A DNA stretch of 64,000 nucleotides from an uncultured bacterium (GCA_938075305.1 CALJGV010000007.1:339547-403546); one strand, 5' to 3'. Shown: positions 33,242 through 42,411, counted from the stretch's first letter. Notes: generated from the letters alone by a model not told the origin. A program made the numbers and translations.

Positions 33242-34462
33242 ATGCGCGCCCTCTTCCCCCTCCGCATGGCCCTCGTGGCCGGCGCCCTGGCGACCTTCGC
33301 CGGGGGCTCCCTGTTCGCCTCACCGCTCCAGGGAGCTACTCCAGAAGGCCCCTCGGTGGCGTCCCAGACCGAGGACGGCTGGGTACCGCTCACGCCGATG
33401 GAGCAGGAACTCGCGGCCCGCTACGGCGACCACTTCGTCGGCATCGCCGGCGAGGAGCTCCTGACCCTCCAGGACCTGAACTCCTTCCAGCGGGGGCCGA
33501 ACTTCGAGGACCCGGCCAACACTCTGCCGGCTGACATCACGCCCGTGGAGCTAGCCCAGGCACGCCTCTTCGCGGCGGCGGTCCAGCGGGCCACCGATGA
33601 GCTCAAGATCCAGGGGGGCAAGAGCCAGGGTTACGATCCCGAGCTCATCCAGCGGGCCCTTGAGGGCAGCTTCCAGGCTCAAATCGATGGCCGAGGGGGC
33701 CCGGTGCCGTTCGCCGACTGGATCCAGGGACTCGGGTTCGATGCGAACTCGTTCCGCGAGTTCCTGCGCAACCGCCTGTTCGCCCAGCTGTGGACCGACG
33801 CCGTCACCGGGCGCTCCGCGGGGCCGACCGGGCGGGTGTACGTCGACAACTACGTGCGGCCGGCCGCGATGTACCGGCGCTATCAGGCGCTCCTGGCCTC
33901 TCCCTCGTCCCTGGGGGCAGAGGAGATCGGGCTCCTGCCGGCCAGGGTCACCCTGAGGCGCCTCGTGATCAGCTGCCAGCGTTGGGGGGGGCCCGAGCGG
34001 GCCCTCGAGCTGGCCGAGGCCTCCAGGGACTATCTTCTCAACAACACGATCACCTTCGACGAGGTCGTCGAGGAGTACGCCCCGGAGGACCTCAAAGGAG
34101 CCGCCAGCCAGCTCATCCTTCCGGCCGCACAGGCCGCCCCGACGCTGCGCCAGATGCACCCGGAGTGGCCGGTCGCTGAGTTCCTCGCCGCGGCGGACCC
34201 CGGGGACCTCTCGCCCGTCCTCCCCGTCTACTCGGGCGGAGCCGCCGAATTCATGCTGCTCTATCGCTTCGAGAGCCGCTCGGAGGCCACCGAGGCCCTC
34301 CCGTTCGGGGGGCTCGAGCTCCAGAGGAGCCTGCGGGACACCATCTCGGAGGAGACCCAGACCTTCCGAGTGGACCGGGGCGTCAGCGAATTGGCCCGGA
34401 CCTCCCGGGTCGCCCCCAACGAGCTACGGATGAGGCTGATCCGGGGCCCCGCCCGCCGCTGA
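33242..34462 (+). CDS. Periplasmic SurA/parvulin-like protein
   Basis: An exported 406-residue protein with an N-terminal hydrophobic signal (ALVAGALATFAGGSLFASPL). Its arrangement follows SurA-type chaperones. A helical N-terminal module surrounds residues 95-200 (FADWIQGLGFDANSFREFLRNRL). A parvulin-like stretch follows (LPARVTLRRLVISC, ERALELAEASRDYLLNNTITFDEVVEEYAPEDL, LSPVLPVYSGGAAEFMLLYRFESR), and then a C-terminal helix. The parvulin active-site residues are not clearly kept, so it may be a chaperone only. It starts 31 bases after mfd; an mfd-peptidylprolyl-isomerase neighbourhood is common in bacteria, which supports the assignment. I infer a role in outer-membrane protein folding. 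Confidence 0.65.
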   Translation: MRALFPLRMALVAGALATFAGGSLFASPLQGATPEGPSVASQTEDGWVPLTPMEQELAARYGDHFVGIAGEELLTLQDLNSFQRGPNFEDPANTLPADITPVELAQARLFAAAVQRATDELKIQGGKSQGYDPELIQRALEGSFQAQIDGRGGPVPFADWIQGLGFDANSFREFLRNRLFAQLWTDAVTGRSAGPTGRVYVDNYVRPAAMYRRYQALLASPSSLGAEEIGLLPARVTLRRLVISCQRWGGPERALELAEASRDYLLNNTITFDEVVEEYAPEDLKGAASQLILPAAQAAPTLRQMHPEWPVAEFLAAADPGDLSPVLPVYSGGAAEFMLLYRFESRSEATEALPFGGLELQRSLRDTISEETQTFRVDRGVSELARTSRVAPNELRMRLIRGPARR

Positions 34463-34472
34463 TCGGGCCGCT

Positions 34473-34494
34473 GGAGGGGCAAGATCCGCCCTCC
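34473..34494 (+). terminator. Weak terminator candidate after the SurA-like gene
   Basis: GGAGGG(G)C pairs with GCCCTCC, seven pairs with one bulged G, 10 bases past the stop. A TAGCTT box (34498-34503) follows and could serve the next gene, leaving a 5' leader of over 200 bases in which I see nothing else. Confidence 0.3.
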
Positions 34495-34725
34495 CGCTAG
34501 CTTCCGGGCCGTCCAGCGGTAGCCGAGAGGAGAATCGCTGGATAACCTCTGAACCCCGTCCAGCGCCCTGCGTTGGGCACGCCACGGAGCAGCCTGACCT
34601 CTCCGCACCCCCAGCAACCCACCCTCCCCGGTCGTCGGCCCCCCGATGACCAGCCCACCCCTCGCGGGTGGCCCTCCCCCGGAAGCCTCGCGGGCCCATC
34701 GGACCGCACCGGCGACGTCTACGCC

Positions 34726-36288
34726 ATGAGCAACGACTACAAGGACATCCAGATCGAATCCTCCATGCCCAAGCCCTGGGAAGAGGAGGAGACGTTCGGC
34801 GACGCGCTCTACGAGTGGATGCAGAAGGGTCCGTGGCTCGCGGCCTCGGCCATCCTCCACCTCGCGGCGTTCCTGATCGTGGCGAACATTCCGTGGAGCA
34901 TCTTCGAGCAGTCCAAGGATCAGAACGTCCAGGCCTCGATCGAGCAGGCGCCCGAGCCGGAGATCGAGGAGCCGGAGGAGCCCGAGGAGGAGATCGAAGA
35001 GGAGACCGAAGAGGAGCCCATCATCGAGGACTTCGAGGTCTCTGACCACAACGAGACGGACACCAACGAGGAGTTCGAGCAGTCAGAGGGCGACCCGACG
35101 ATGGACTCGGACTCCCCCTTCGACAAGAACAACAGCAACTCGCTGCTCGGCATCGGCGGGGGCGCCGGTGGCAAGTACGGCGGCCGCTTCGGCGGCAAGC
35201 GCAACCTGCGCGCCGGCGGCGGGAAGGGCACCGAGCAGGCCATCAAGGACGGCCTCGAGTGGCTCAAGAAGCACCAGGACAAGGACGGTAAGTGGGACTG
35301 CGCCGAGTTCATGAAGCACGACCCCCCCGGGGACAAGTGCGACGGAGGCGGCGACGCCATCCACGACATCGGCGCCACCGGCCTCGCGCTGCTGGCCTTC
35401 CTCGGGGACGGCCACACCATGACCCGCGGCACCTACAAGGACGTGGTGAAGCGCGGCATCAAGTGGCTGGTTCAGGAGCAGGACCGCGAGAGCGGGCTGT
35501 TCGGCGACGGGGTCGGTAAGCACTACCTCTACGACCACTCCATCGCGACGCTCGCCATGTGCGAGACCTTCTACCTGGACAAGTCGACCCTGCTGAAGAC
35601 CAAGGCCCAGAAGGCCATGACCTTCATCAGCCGCGCCCGGAACCCCTATGGCGTCTGGCGCTACGACGTCCCGCCCAACGGCGACAACGACACCTCGGTC
35701 ACGGGCTGGATGGTGTTCGCCATGAAGTCGGCCGAAGAGGGCAAGCTGAAGATCGACAAGGCGGCCTACAACGACGCGATCAACTGGTTCGACGAGATGA
35801 CCGATCCGGGCACGGGCCGGGTGGGGTACACGGTGGACGCCGGCCCCGGTAGCCCGAGCTCCCGTGTGACGGGTATGAACGACCAGTACCCCTCGGAGAA
35901 CGGCGAGGCGCTCACCGCCGTGGCCCTGCTCTGCCGCTTCTTCCTGGGTCAGAACCCGGACGACAACCCGGTCATGAAGGACCACGCCGAGCTGCTGCTC
36001 CGCGACCTCCCCGAGTGGGACGGCAAGGACGGGTACACCAACGACATGTACTACTGGTACTACGGCTCGTACGCGATGTTCCAGATGGGCGGCAAGTACT
36101 GGAAGGCCTGGAAGAAGTCGCTCGAGACCGCGGTCCTCCGCTCCCAGCGCAAGGACGGCTCCTCCAAGGGGTCCTGGGACCCGAACGGCCCCTGGGGCTA
36201 CGCGGGCGGCCGCGTCTACTCCACGGCGACCATGGTGCTCTGCCTCGAGGCGTACTACCGCTACGCGCGGGTCCTCGGCGCTCGCTGA
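34726..36288 (+). CDS. Membrane-anchored terpenoid-cyclase-fold (prenyltransferase/squalene-oxidase repeat) protein, copy 1
   Basis: A 520-residue protein. Cytoplasmic residues 1-40 include MQKGPWLAASAILHLAAF, which leads into a single membrane helix ending near residue 60. A strongly acidic Glu/Pro spacer follows at about 70-110, similar in character to a TonB spacer, then a Gly-rich hinge. From residue 165 an alpha-toroid with repeats such as GLEWLKKHQDKDGKW, GIKWLVQEQDRESGLFG, GWMVFAMKSA and RRKDGSSKGSWDPNG-like QW-type motifs. This is the fold of squalene cyclases and alpha2-macroglobulin-type thioester domains; the cyclase DxDD acid is not seen, so enzyme activity is not implied. I place the start at the ATG at 34726; the frame is open 51 codons further. 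The next gene is a paralogue. Confidence 0.82.
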   Translation: MSNDYKDIQIESSMPKPWEEEETFGDALYEWMQKGPWLAASAILHLAAFLIVANIPWSIFEQSKDQNVQASIEQAPEPEIEEPEEPEEEIEEETEEEPIIEDFEVSDHNETDTNEEFEQSEGDPTMDSDSPFDKNNSNSLLGIGGGAGGKYGGRFGGKRNLRAGGGKGTEQAIKDGLEWLKKHQDKDGKWDCAEFMKHDPPGDKCDGGGDAIHDIGATGLALLAFLGDGHTMTRGTYKDVVKRGIKWLVQEQDRESGLFGDGVGKHYLYDHSIATLAMCETFYLDKSTLLKTKAQKAMTFISRARNPYGVWRYDVPPNGDNDTSVTGWMVFAMKSAEEGKLKIDKAAYNDAINWFDEMTDPGTGRVGYTVDAGPGSPSSRVTGMNDQYPSENGEALTAVALLCRFFLGQNPDDNPVMKDHAELLLRDLPEWDGKDGYTNDMYYWYYGSYAMFQMGGKYWKAWKKSLETAVLRSQRKDGSSKGSWDPNGPWGYAGGRVYSTATMVLCLEAYYRYARVLGAR

Positions 36289-36314
36289 CCCCGGGCACAT
36301 CGCCCCGCGAGCTG

Positions 36315-36350
36315 GAACGCCCGCGCGGTCTTCGGACCGCGCGGGCGTTC
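36315..36350 (+). terminator. Terminator after toroid protein copy 1
   Basis: Perfect 16-pair stem (36315-36330 with 36335-36350) closed by a TTCG tetraloop, 27 bases past the stop. Only a short tail, TGCATTGG, follows. Confidence 0.8.
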
Positions 36351-36497
36351 TGCATTGGAGCTGACGGCCGCGGGCTCCACCGGCTCCCCCCCACGCTGGT
36401 TCAGCCAAACACGACCTTCTTTTGGGCGTGAACCGACCCCCACGACCTCCGTTCCCGGTGGCGACCACGTGATCGCCCGAGCGGCGAGGAGATCGAG

Positions 36498-38036
36498 ATG
36501 AAGACCGAGACCAGCCCGACCATCGAACGCCACAGCGCCCCTTCGGAGTCCGAGTCGTTCAGCGACATGCTCTATGACTGGATGGAGCGAGCCCCCTGGC
36601 TCGCGATCTCGGGGGCGCTTCACCTGGTGGCCTTCCTGATCCTCGCCGCCATCCCCTGGTCGATCTTCGACGAGGAGCAGCCGCAGGTGATCACCACGTA
36701 CATCGAGCCGGTCGAAGTGCCAGAGATCCTCGAGCCCGAGGAGCCCGTCGAGGTCATCGAGCCCGAGGAGCTGTCCGAGGTCGTCCCGGAGGTCGAGATT
36801 GACCAGCCGGTGCAGAGCGAACTGTTCACCGAGGAGAACTCCACGACACCAGACGGCGACCCCACGCTCGACAGCGTCGCCCCCTTCGACAGCGTCAACC
36901 CCAACGCGATCGTCGGCATCGGTCCCGGGGGTCCTCCCGGAAGCGCCGGTCGCTTCGGGACCGGCGCCGGTGGGCCGGGCGGCAAGCCCGGCGCAAGGTG
37001 CGTGAAGATCGCGCTCGACTGGCTCGCCGAACACCAGGACGCGGACGGGGGCTGGGATGCCGACGGCTTCATGAAGCACGACCCTGCGGGGGACCGGACC
37101 GACGGTCCCGGCTACGCGAACCATGACATCGGGGTCACCGGGCTCGCGCTGCTCGCCTTCCTCGGGAACGGCCACACCATGACCCGTGGCGTGCACAAGG
37201 AGGTCGTCCGACGCGGCATCAAGTGGCTCGCCAGCGAGCAGGACCGCGAGTCGGGGCTGTTCGGCGAGGAGATCGGCCACGCGTTCCTCTATGACCACGC
37301 CATCGCCACCCTCGCCATGTGCGAGTCCTACTACCTGGACCGCTCGACGGTGCTGAAGTCGAAGGTCCAGCGCGCGCTGAACTACATCAGCCGCGCGCGC
37401 AACCCCTACGGCGTGTGGGGCTACTCCGTCCCCCCGGACGGGACCAACGACACGTCCGTCACCGGCTGGATGGTGCTCGCCATGAAGTCGGCCGAGGACG
37501 CGGGCTTGCGGGTGGACCGCGAGGCTTTCGTCGCAGCCGCCCAGTGGTTCGACGAGATGACCGATCCGGGGACCGGGAGGGTGGGCTACCGGGAGACCGG
37601 CTCCACCAGCTCACGCGTGCGCGGGATGAACGACCAGTACCCGGTGGAGAAGGGCGAGGCGCTGACCTCGGTGGCCCTGCTGTGCCGGTTCTTCCTCGGC
37701 CAGGACCCGGCGGAGGAGCCGCTCATGGGCCAGCACGCGGACCTGATCCTCAGTGCCCTCCCCCAGTGGGACCCCGAGGGGCTCGGCTGCGACATGTACC
37801 ACTGGTACTACGGCTCCTACGCCATGCACCAGATGGGAGGCGACCACTGGCGCCGGTGGCGGAAGGCCATGGAACCGGCCGTCATCAAGTCCCAGCGCAA
37901 GGACGGCGCGGCCCGTGGGTCGTGGGACCCCGTGGGGCCGTGGGGTGAGCCTGGAGGCCGGGTCTACGCCACGGCGACCATGACCCTGTGCCTCGAGGCG
38001 TACTACCGATATGACCGTATCCTCGGCGGGAGGTGA
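36498..38036 (+). CDS. Membrane-anchored terpenoid-cyclase-fold protein, copy 2
   Basis: A 512-residue paralogue of the preceding gene with the same plan. It has WMERAPWLAISGALHLVAFLI as the membrane anchor, a Glu/Pro/Val-rich spacer (EPVEVPEILEPEEPVEVIEP) and a Gly hinge. The toroid domain begins near residue 170 (ALDWLAEHQDADGGWDADG). The toroid halves are very similar in the two copies (HTMTRG, EQDRESGLFG, YISRARNPYGVW, TGWMV, FDEMTDPGTGRVGY), whereas anchor and spacer differ. GAGGAGATCGAG precedes the ATG as a ribosome-binding site. A terminator follows. The ligand or partner is unknown; the TonB-like spacer suggests it reaches across the periplasm, which is inference. Confidence 0.82.
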   Translation: MKTETSPTIERHSAPSESESFSDMLYDWMERAPWLAISGALHLVAFLILAAIPWSIFDEEQPQVITTYIEPVEVPEILEPEEPVEVIEPEELSEVVPEVEIDQPVQSELFTEENSTTPDGDPTLDSVAPFDSVNPNAIVGIGPGGPPGSAGRFGTGAGGPGGKPGARCVKIALDWLAEHQDADGGWDADGFMKHDPAGDRTDGPGYANHDIGVTGLALLAFLGNGHTMTRGVHKEVVRRGIKWLASEQDRESGLFGEEIGHAFLYDHAIATLAMCESYYLDRSTVLKSKVQRALNYISRARNPYGVWGYSVPPDGTNDTSVTGWMVLAMKSAEDAGLRVDREAFVAAAQWFDEMTDPGTGRVGYRETGSTSSRVRGMNDQYPVEKGEALTSVALLCRFFLGQDPAEEPLMGQHADLILSALPQWDPEGLGCDMYHWYYGSYAMHQMGGDHWRRWRKAMEPAVIKSQRKDGAARGSWDPVGPWGEPGGRVYATATMTLCLEAYYRYDRILGGR

Positions 38037-38042
38037 CCCCAA

Positions 38043-38064
38043 GGGGGGCGCTCGTGCGCCCCCC
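38043..38064 (+). terminator. Terminator after toroid protein copy 2
   Basis: Nine-pair perfect stem GGGGGGCGC/GCGCCCCCC with loop TCGT, six bases past the stop. No T tract. Confidence 0.6.
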
Positions 38065-38215
38065 GGCCCGTGGGAATCCGAGGCAGCCCGGCGCCGGCCC
38101 GTGGGAATCATGTCCGGAATTGGGACGGCTCCCAATCCGGCCCAGTGGCCTGCGACCATGGCCCGCGGACGCTCCTCAAGTCGCTATCCGAGGGCCAGTT
38201 GCGGCTGCCCACGGG

Positions 38216-38317
38216 ACCACAACATTTGGGGTGCACCAGCCCGGAGCGGCCCATATACTGGGGCCATGGCGCCGACTGATCCGCTCTTCCCCCAGATTGA
38301 CCACAAGATGTTGTGGT
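38216..38317 (+). promoter_or_regulatory. nrdA promoter region with NrdR-like inverted repeats
   Basis: An 18-base near-palindrome at 38300-38317 (ACCACAA, GATG, TTGTGGT) lies 21 bases before the nrdA start. A related element, ACCACAA CAT TTGGGGT, is at 38216-38232. Between them TATACT (38254-38259) looks like a -10 box inside another partial dyad (GGCCCATATACTGGGGCC). Placement before a ribonucleotide reductase operon and the inverted form suggest NrdR boxes, but the match to the known consensus is only partial. Confidence 0.45.
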
Positions 38318-38338
38318 GGGGCTACCGAAGAGGGCGTC

Positions 38339-41221
38339 ATGTCCAGCACCAGCCCGATGGAGACCGACGGGGGCTCCAGGCGGCCCGAATTGCCAGGCCA
38401 AGGAGCCTCGCGGGCCGCTCGATCCCCCTACCCGGATTCCGACGACCCTGTTCGATCCGACCCGCGAGGGGACGGATCCGATCGGGGCCCGCGGGCAGGT
38501 CGAGGGGCTCAAGCTAGCCCCGACCTCCCGGCCGGATCGAGCTTCGACGACGCCGCCATCCCGAGGGAACCGGCGTCCGATCTCTCCGGCCCTGCGAACG
38601 ACTCTCCCGCGCTGAGCCGACCGCAGAGCGACCAGGCAGGTCACGGTCCCGAGGCGGGTTCCCGAAAGGGAATTCCGGCCTCCGAACCCCCGCCCCGCCT
38701 ACCCGCTGGAGTCCCTTCCCCCCAAGCGCCCGCCGCCTTTCCTGAGACCCTCTCCCCCCAGCTCGAAAGCATGGATCGCACCCACGCCGACGAAACGAAC
38801 GCCGCCACCGTCGCCCTCCCCGAAGACCACGCTGCCGCAAGCAGCGGGACCCCGCCGGCTAACGCCGCTTCCGGCACGGAAGCGCCGGGCATGCAGGTCC
38901 GCAAGCGCGACGGACAACTGGAGCCCGTCGACCTGAACAAGATCGTCCGGGCCGTGAGCCGCTGCGCCGAGGGGCTCGCGGACGTGGACCCCATGCGCAT
39001 CGCCACCCGCACCATCAGCGGGCTCTATGACGGCGCGACGACCTCGGAGCTGGACCGGCTCTCGATCCAGACGGCCGCCTCCCTCACCGCGGAGGAGCCG
39101 GCGTACAGCCGTCTCGCGGCCCGCCTTCTCGGCACCTACATCGACAAGGAGGTGCAGAACCAGGAGATCTACTCCTTCAGCCAGTCGGTCCGCCTCGGCC
39201 ACGAGCTCGGGATCATCAACGATCGGACCGCGGAGTTCGTCGCAGCCAACGCCCGCAAGCTCAACGACACGATCGAGACCGAGCATGGCAACCTCTTCGA
39301 GTACTTCGGCCTGCGAACGGTCTACGACCGCTACCTGCTGAAGCACCCGAGGAGCCGCCACGTGCTGGAGACGCCGCAGTACTTCTTCATGCGCGTCGCC
39401 TGCGGACTCGCCGAATCGCCCAGCGAGGCGCGCGACTTCTACCGGCTCATCTCCTCGCTGCGGTACCTCCCCAGCTCTCCCACCCTCTTCAACTCGGGCA
39501 CGCTCCACCAGCAGCTCTCGTCCTGCTACCTGCTCGACTCGCCGCAGGACGACCTCGAGTCCATCTACGACCGCTATCAGGACATCGCGCGGCTCTCGAA
39601 GTTCGCGGGCGGGATCGGCGTCGCGTACCACCGTGTCCGCTCCCGCGGCTCGCTGATCCGCGGCACCAACGGCGAGAGCAACGGCATCGTCCCCTGGCTC
39701 AAGACCCTCGACAGCTCCGTGGCCGCCGTGAACCAGGGTGGCCGCCGCAAGGGCGCCGCGTGCGTGTACCTCGAGACCTGGCACGCGGACATCGAGGAGT
39801 TCCTCGAGCTCCGGGACAACACCGGTGACGAGGCCCGCCGCACCCACAACCTGAACCTGGCGAACTGGGTGTCCGACCTCTTCATGCGCCGCGTTGAGGC
39901 GGACGAGATGTGGTCGCTCTTCGACCCCAAGCGCCACCCGCTCCTGTGCGACACCCACGGTGAGGAGTTCGAACGCATCTACCTCGACGCCGAGAAGAAG
40001 GGGGACTTCGAGCGCCAGGTGAAGGCCCGCGACCTCTACTCGCGGATGATGCGCACCCTGGCGCAGACCGGGAACGGCTGGATGACCTTCAAGGACACCA
40101 GCAACCGGACCTGCAACCAGGCGAAGGTCGCCGGCAACGTCGTCCACCTCTCCAACCTGTGCACGGAGATCCTCGAGATCACCTCGAAGGACGAGACGGC
40201 GGTCTGCAACCTCGGCTCGGTCAACCTGGGCAAGTTCGTCGTCACCGACGCGAAAGGCACCGTGAGCTTCGACTTCGAGGCCCTCGGGGTGGTCGTCGAG
40301 ACCGCGGTCAAGTACCTCGACCGCGTCATCGACATCAACTTCTACCCCACCGACGAGGCCTCCGCCTCGAACAGCCGCTGGCGGCCGGTCGGGCTCGGGT
40401 GCATGGGGCTCCAGGACGTGCTGTTCAAGATGCGCCTGAACTTCGACTCCCCCGAGGCCCTCAAGCTGACGGCGCAGATTCAGGAGCACCTCTACCTGCA
40501 CGCTGTCCGCACCTCCGCGAGGCTCGCGGAGGAGATTGGAGCCCACGAGGCGTTCGACGACACCTGGGCCGCCGAAGGCAAGCTCCAGTTCGACCTGTGG
40601 GACGTGAAGCCGACGCTGACCGACGAGTGGGCAGAGGTGAAGGCGCAGATCGCCAAGACGGGCCTCCGCAACAGCCTCATCATCGCGATCGCTCCCACCG
40701 CGACCATCGCGAGCATCGCCGGCTGCTACGAGTGCATCGAGCCTCAGGTCTCCAACCTGTTCAAGCGTGAGACCCTCTCGGGGGACTTCATGCAGATCAA
40801 CAACTACCTCGTCGCTGACCTGAAGGAGCGCGGCCTCTGGAACGAGTCCATGCGCCAGCAGATCAAGCAGGCGGAGGGCTCCATCCAGGGGATCGAGGCG
40901 CTGCCGACGGAGCTCCAGGAGCTCTACCGCACCGCGTGGGAGCTGCCCCAGAAGGCCCTCGTCGACCTCGGGGCCGCCCGCGGCCCGTACATCGACCAGA
41001 GCCAGTCCCTGAACCTCTTCATGGCCTCTCCCACCATCGGGAAGCTGTCCTCCATGTACCTGTACGCCTGGAAGCAGGGCCTGAAGACCACCTACTACCT
41101 CCGCTCACGGCCGGCCACGCGCATCCGTCAGACCCAGTCCTCCAGCACCAACACGGTCTCCGATGCGGACGCCGTCGCCTGCTCGCTGGAGAACCCGGAG
41201 TCCTGCGAAGCCTGCCAGTGA
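38339..41221 (+). CDS. nrdA: Ribonucleoside-diphosphate reductase, class I, alpha subunit NrdA
   Basis: Large subunit that reduces ribonucleotides to deoxyribonucleotides. With the ATG at 38339 (GAAGAGGG just upstream) the chain is 960 residues. About 180 are a Pro/Ser/Asp-rich, probably disordered extension not usual in the family; a later Met at 38771 is the alternative. An ATP-cone follows (VRKRDGQLEPVDLNKIVRAV). The catalytic barrel has active-site Cys in LSSCYLLDS, NLCTEI and AVCNLGSVNL, plus NQGGRRKGAACVYLETWH. The radical-transfer tyrosine pair is in KTTYYLRS, and the C-terminal redox pair in SCEACQ. nrdB follows after 75 bases. Likely NrdR control is described upstream. Confidence 0.95.
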   Translation: MSSTSPMETDGGSRRPELPGQGASRAARSPYPDSDDPVRSDPRGDGSDRGPRAGRGAQASPDLPAGSSFDDAAIPREPASDLSGPANDSPALSRPQSDQAGHGPEAGSRKGIPASEPPPRLPAGVPSPQAPAAFPETLSPQLESMDRTHADETNAATVALPEDHAAASSGTPPANAASGTEAPGMQVRKRDGQLEPVDLNKIVRAVSRCAEGLADVDPMRIATRTISGLYDGATTSELDRLSIQTAASLTAEEPAYSRLAARLLGTYIDKEVQNQEIYSFSQSVRLGHELGIINDRTAEFVAANARKLNDTIETEHGNLFEYFGLRTVYDRYLLKHPRSRHVLETPQYFFMRVACGLAESPSEARDFYRLISSLRYLPSSPTLFNSGTLHQQLSSCYLLDSPQDDLESIYDRYQDIARLSKFAGGIGVAYHRVRSRGSLIRGTNGESNGIVPWLKTLDSSVAAVNQGGRRKGAACVYLETWHADIEEFLELRDNTGDEARRTHNLNLANWVSDLFMRRVEADEMWSLFDPKRHPLLCDTHGEEFERIYLDAEKKGDFERQVKARDLYSRMMRTLAQTGNGWMTFKDTSNRTCNQAKVAGNVVHLSNLCTEILEITSKDETAVCNLGSVNLGKFVVTDAKGTVSFDFEALGVVVETAVKYLDRVIDINFYPTDEASASNSRWRPVGLGCMGLQDVLFKMRLNFDSPEALKLTAQIQEHLYLHAVRTSARLAEEIGAHEAFDDTWAAEGKLQFDLWDVKPTLTDEWAEVKAQIAKTGLRNSLIIAIAPTATIASIAGCYECIEPQVSNLFKRETLSGDFMQINNYLVADLKERGLWNESMRQQIKQAEGSIQGIEALPTELQELYRTAWELPQKALVDLGAARGPYIDQSQSLNLFMASPTIGKLSSMYLYAWKQGLKTTYYLRSRPATRIRQTQSSSTNTVSDADAVACSLENPESCEACQ

Positions 41222-41228
41222 GCCCTAC

Positions 41229-41256
41229 GCCGCGGGCGGCCCACGTCGCCCGCGGC
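41229..41256 (+). terminator. Hairpin between nrdA and nrdB
   Basis: Perfect 10-pair stem (41229-41238 with 41247-41256) and an eight-base loop, 7 bases past the nrdA stop, followed by TTCGATCC. It may be a partial terminator or an mRNA-stabilising element inside the operon, since nrdB has no obvious promoter of its own. Confidence 0.5.
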
Positions 41257-41296
41257 TTCGATCCAACTGCACCCACCAACCGCAACGAGCCCAGCC

Positions 41297-42295
41297 ATGA
41301 TCCTCGACCCCGGCTTCGACCTGACCCTCCGGCCGATGAAGTACCCCGTCTTCTTCGAGATGTACCGGGACGCCATCAAGAACACGTGGACCGTCGAGGA
41401 GGTGGACTTCTCCACGGACACGGTGGACCTCCAGAAGCGGCTGGACCCGGCGGAGCGGCACCTGGTGAACCGCCTCGTGGCGTTCTTCGCCACCGGTGAC
41501 TCCATCGTGTCGAACAACCTCGTGCTGAGCCTGTACAAGCACATCAACTCCCCCGAGGCGCGGATGTACCTGTCCCGCCAGCTCTACGAGGAGGCCCTGC
41601 ACGTGCAGTTCTACCTCACGCTGCTGGACACCTACATCCCCGACCTCAAGGAGCGGGAGGAGGCCTTCTCGGCCATCCAGAACATCCCCTCCATCCAGCG
41701 CAAAGCGGAGTTCTGCTTCAAGTACATGGACTCGGTGGACTCCCTCGAGGCCTGCGAGACCCGAGAGGAAAAGCGGAAGTTCCTGCTGAACCTCATGTGC
41801 TTCGCGTGCTGCATCGAGGGCCTGTTCTTCTTCGCGGCGTTCGCCTACGTCTACTTCCTGCGCAGCAAGGGCCTGCTGAACGGCCTCGCTTCGGGGACCA
41901 ACTGGGTCTTCCGCGACGAGAGCTGCCACATGGCCTTCGCCTTCGAGGTCGTCAGCACGGTCCGCAAGGAGGACCCCACGCTCTTCGACGACGAGCTCCA
42001 GGCCCGGGTCATCGAGATGCTGAAGGAGGCGGTGGAGTGCGAGATGCAGTTCGCCGAGGACCTCCTGTCCGGCGGCGTCGCCGGCCTCTCCCAGGCCGAC
42101 ATGCGCCAGTACCTCGAGTTCGTCGCCGACCAGCGCCTGCAGAACCTCGGGATGCCCGCCTACTTCGGGTCCAAGAACCCGTTCAGCTTCATGGACCTCC
42201 AGGACGTCCAGGAGCTCTCCAACTTCTTCGAGCGGCGCGTCAGCGCCTACCAGGTCTCCGTCACGGGCGACGTCGCCTTCGACGAGGCCTTCTGA
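41297..42295 (+). CDS. nrdB: Ribonucleoside-diphosphate reductase, class I, beta subunit NrdB
   Basis: Radical-generating small subunit of 332 residues with a ferritin-like helical fold. The metal ligands and radical Tyr can be followed. Asp68 is in FFATGDSIVSNN, and Glu99, His102 and Tyr106 in YEEALHVQFYLTLL have the E-x2-H-x3-Y spacing of the E. coli enzyme. The second half has CCIEGLFFFAAFAY and the RDESCHMAFAFE ligand set. So it looks like a tyrosyl-radical (class Ia/Ib) enzyme rather than a Tyr-less class Ic. The length is standard. It pairs with the preceding nrdA and ends in a strong terminator. Confidence 0.95.
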   Translation: MILDPGFDLTLRPMKYPVFFEMYRDAIKNTWTVEEVDFSTDTVDLQKRLDPAERHLVNRLVAFFATGDSIVSNNLVLSLYKHINSPEARMYLSRQLYEEALHVQFYLTLLDTYIPDLKEREEAFSAIQNIPSIQRKAEFCFKYMDSVDSLEACETREEKRKFLLNLMCFACCIEGLFFFAAFAYVYFLRSKGLLNGLASGTNWVFRDESCHMAFAFEVVSTVRKEDPTLFDDELQARVIEMLKEAVECEMQFAEDLLSGGVAGLSQADMRQYLEFVADQRLQNLGMPAYFGSKNPFSFMDLQDVQELSNFFERRVSAYQVSVTGDVAFDEAF

Positions 42296-42333
42296 TCGCC
42301 CCACGGGTCACCCGCACCCCCCCACCACCGCAG

Positions 42334-42375
42334 GGCGGCCCGGGCTCCACGAGGAGCCCGGGCCGCCTGTTTGTT
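42334..42375 (+). terminator. Rho-independent terminator of the nrdAB operon
   Basis: Perfect 15-pair stem (42334-42348 with 42353-42367), loop ACGA, followed by TGTTTGTT. It lies 38 bases past the nrdB stop and before the convergent M28 peptidase gene. Confidence 0.88.
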
Positions 42376-42411
42376 GCAGAGGTGCGCCGCGCGCGGAGCA
42401 CCCAGCGTCAC

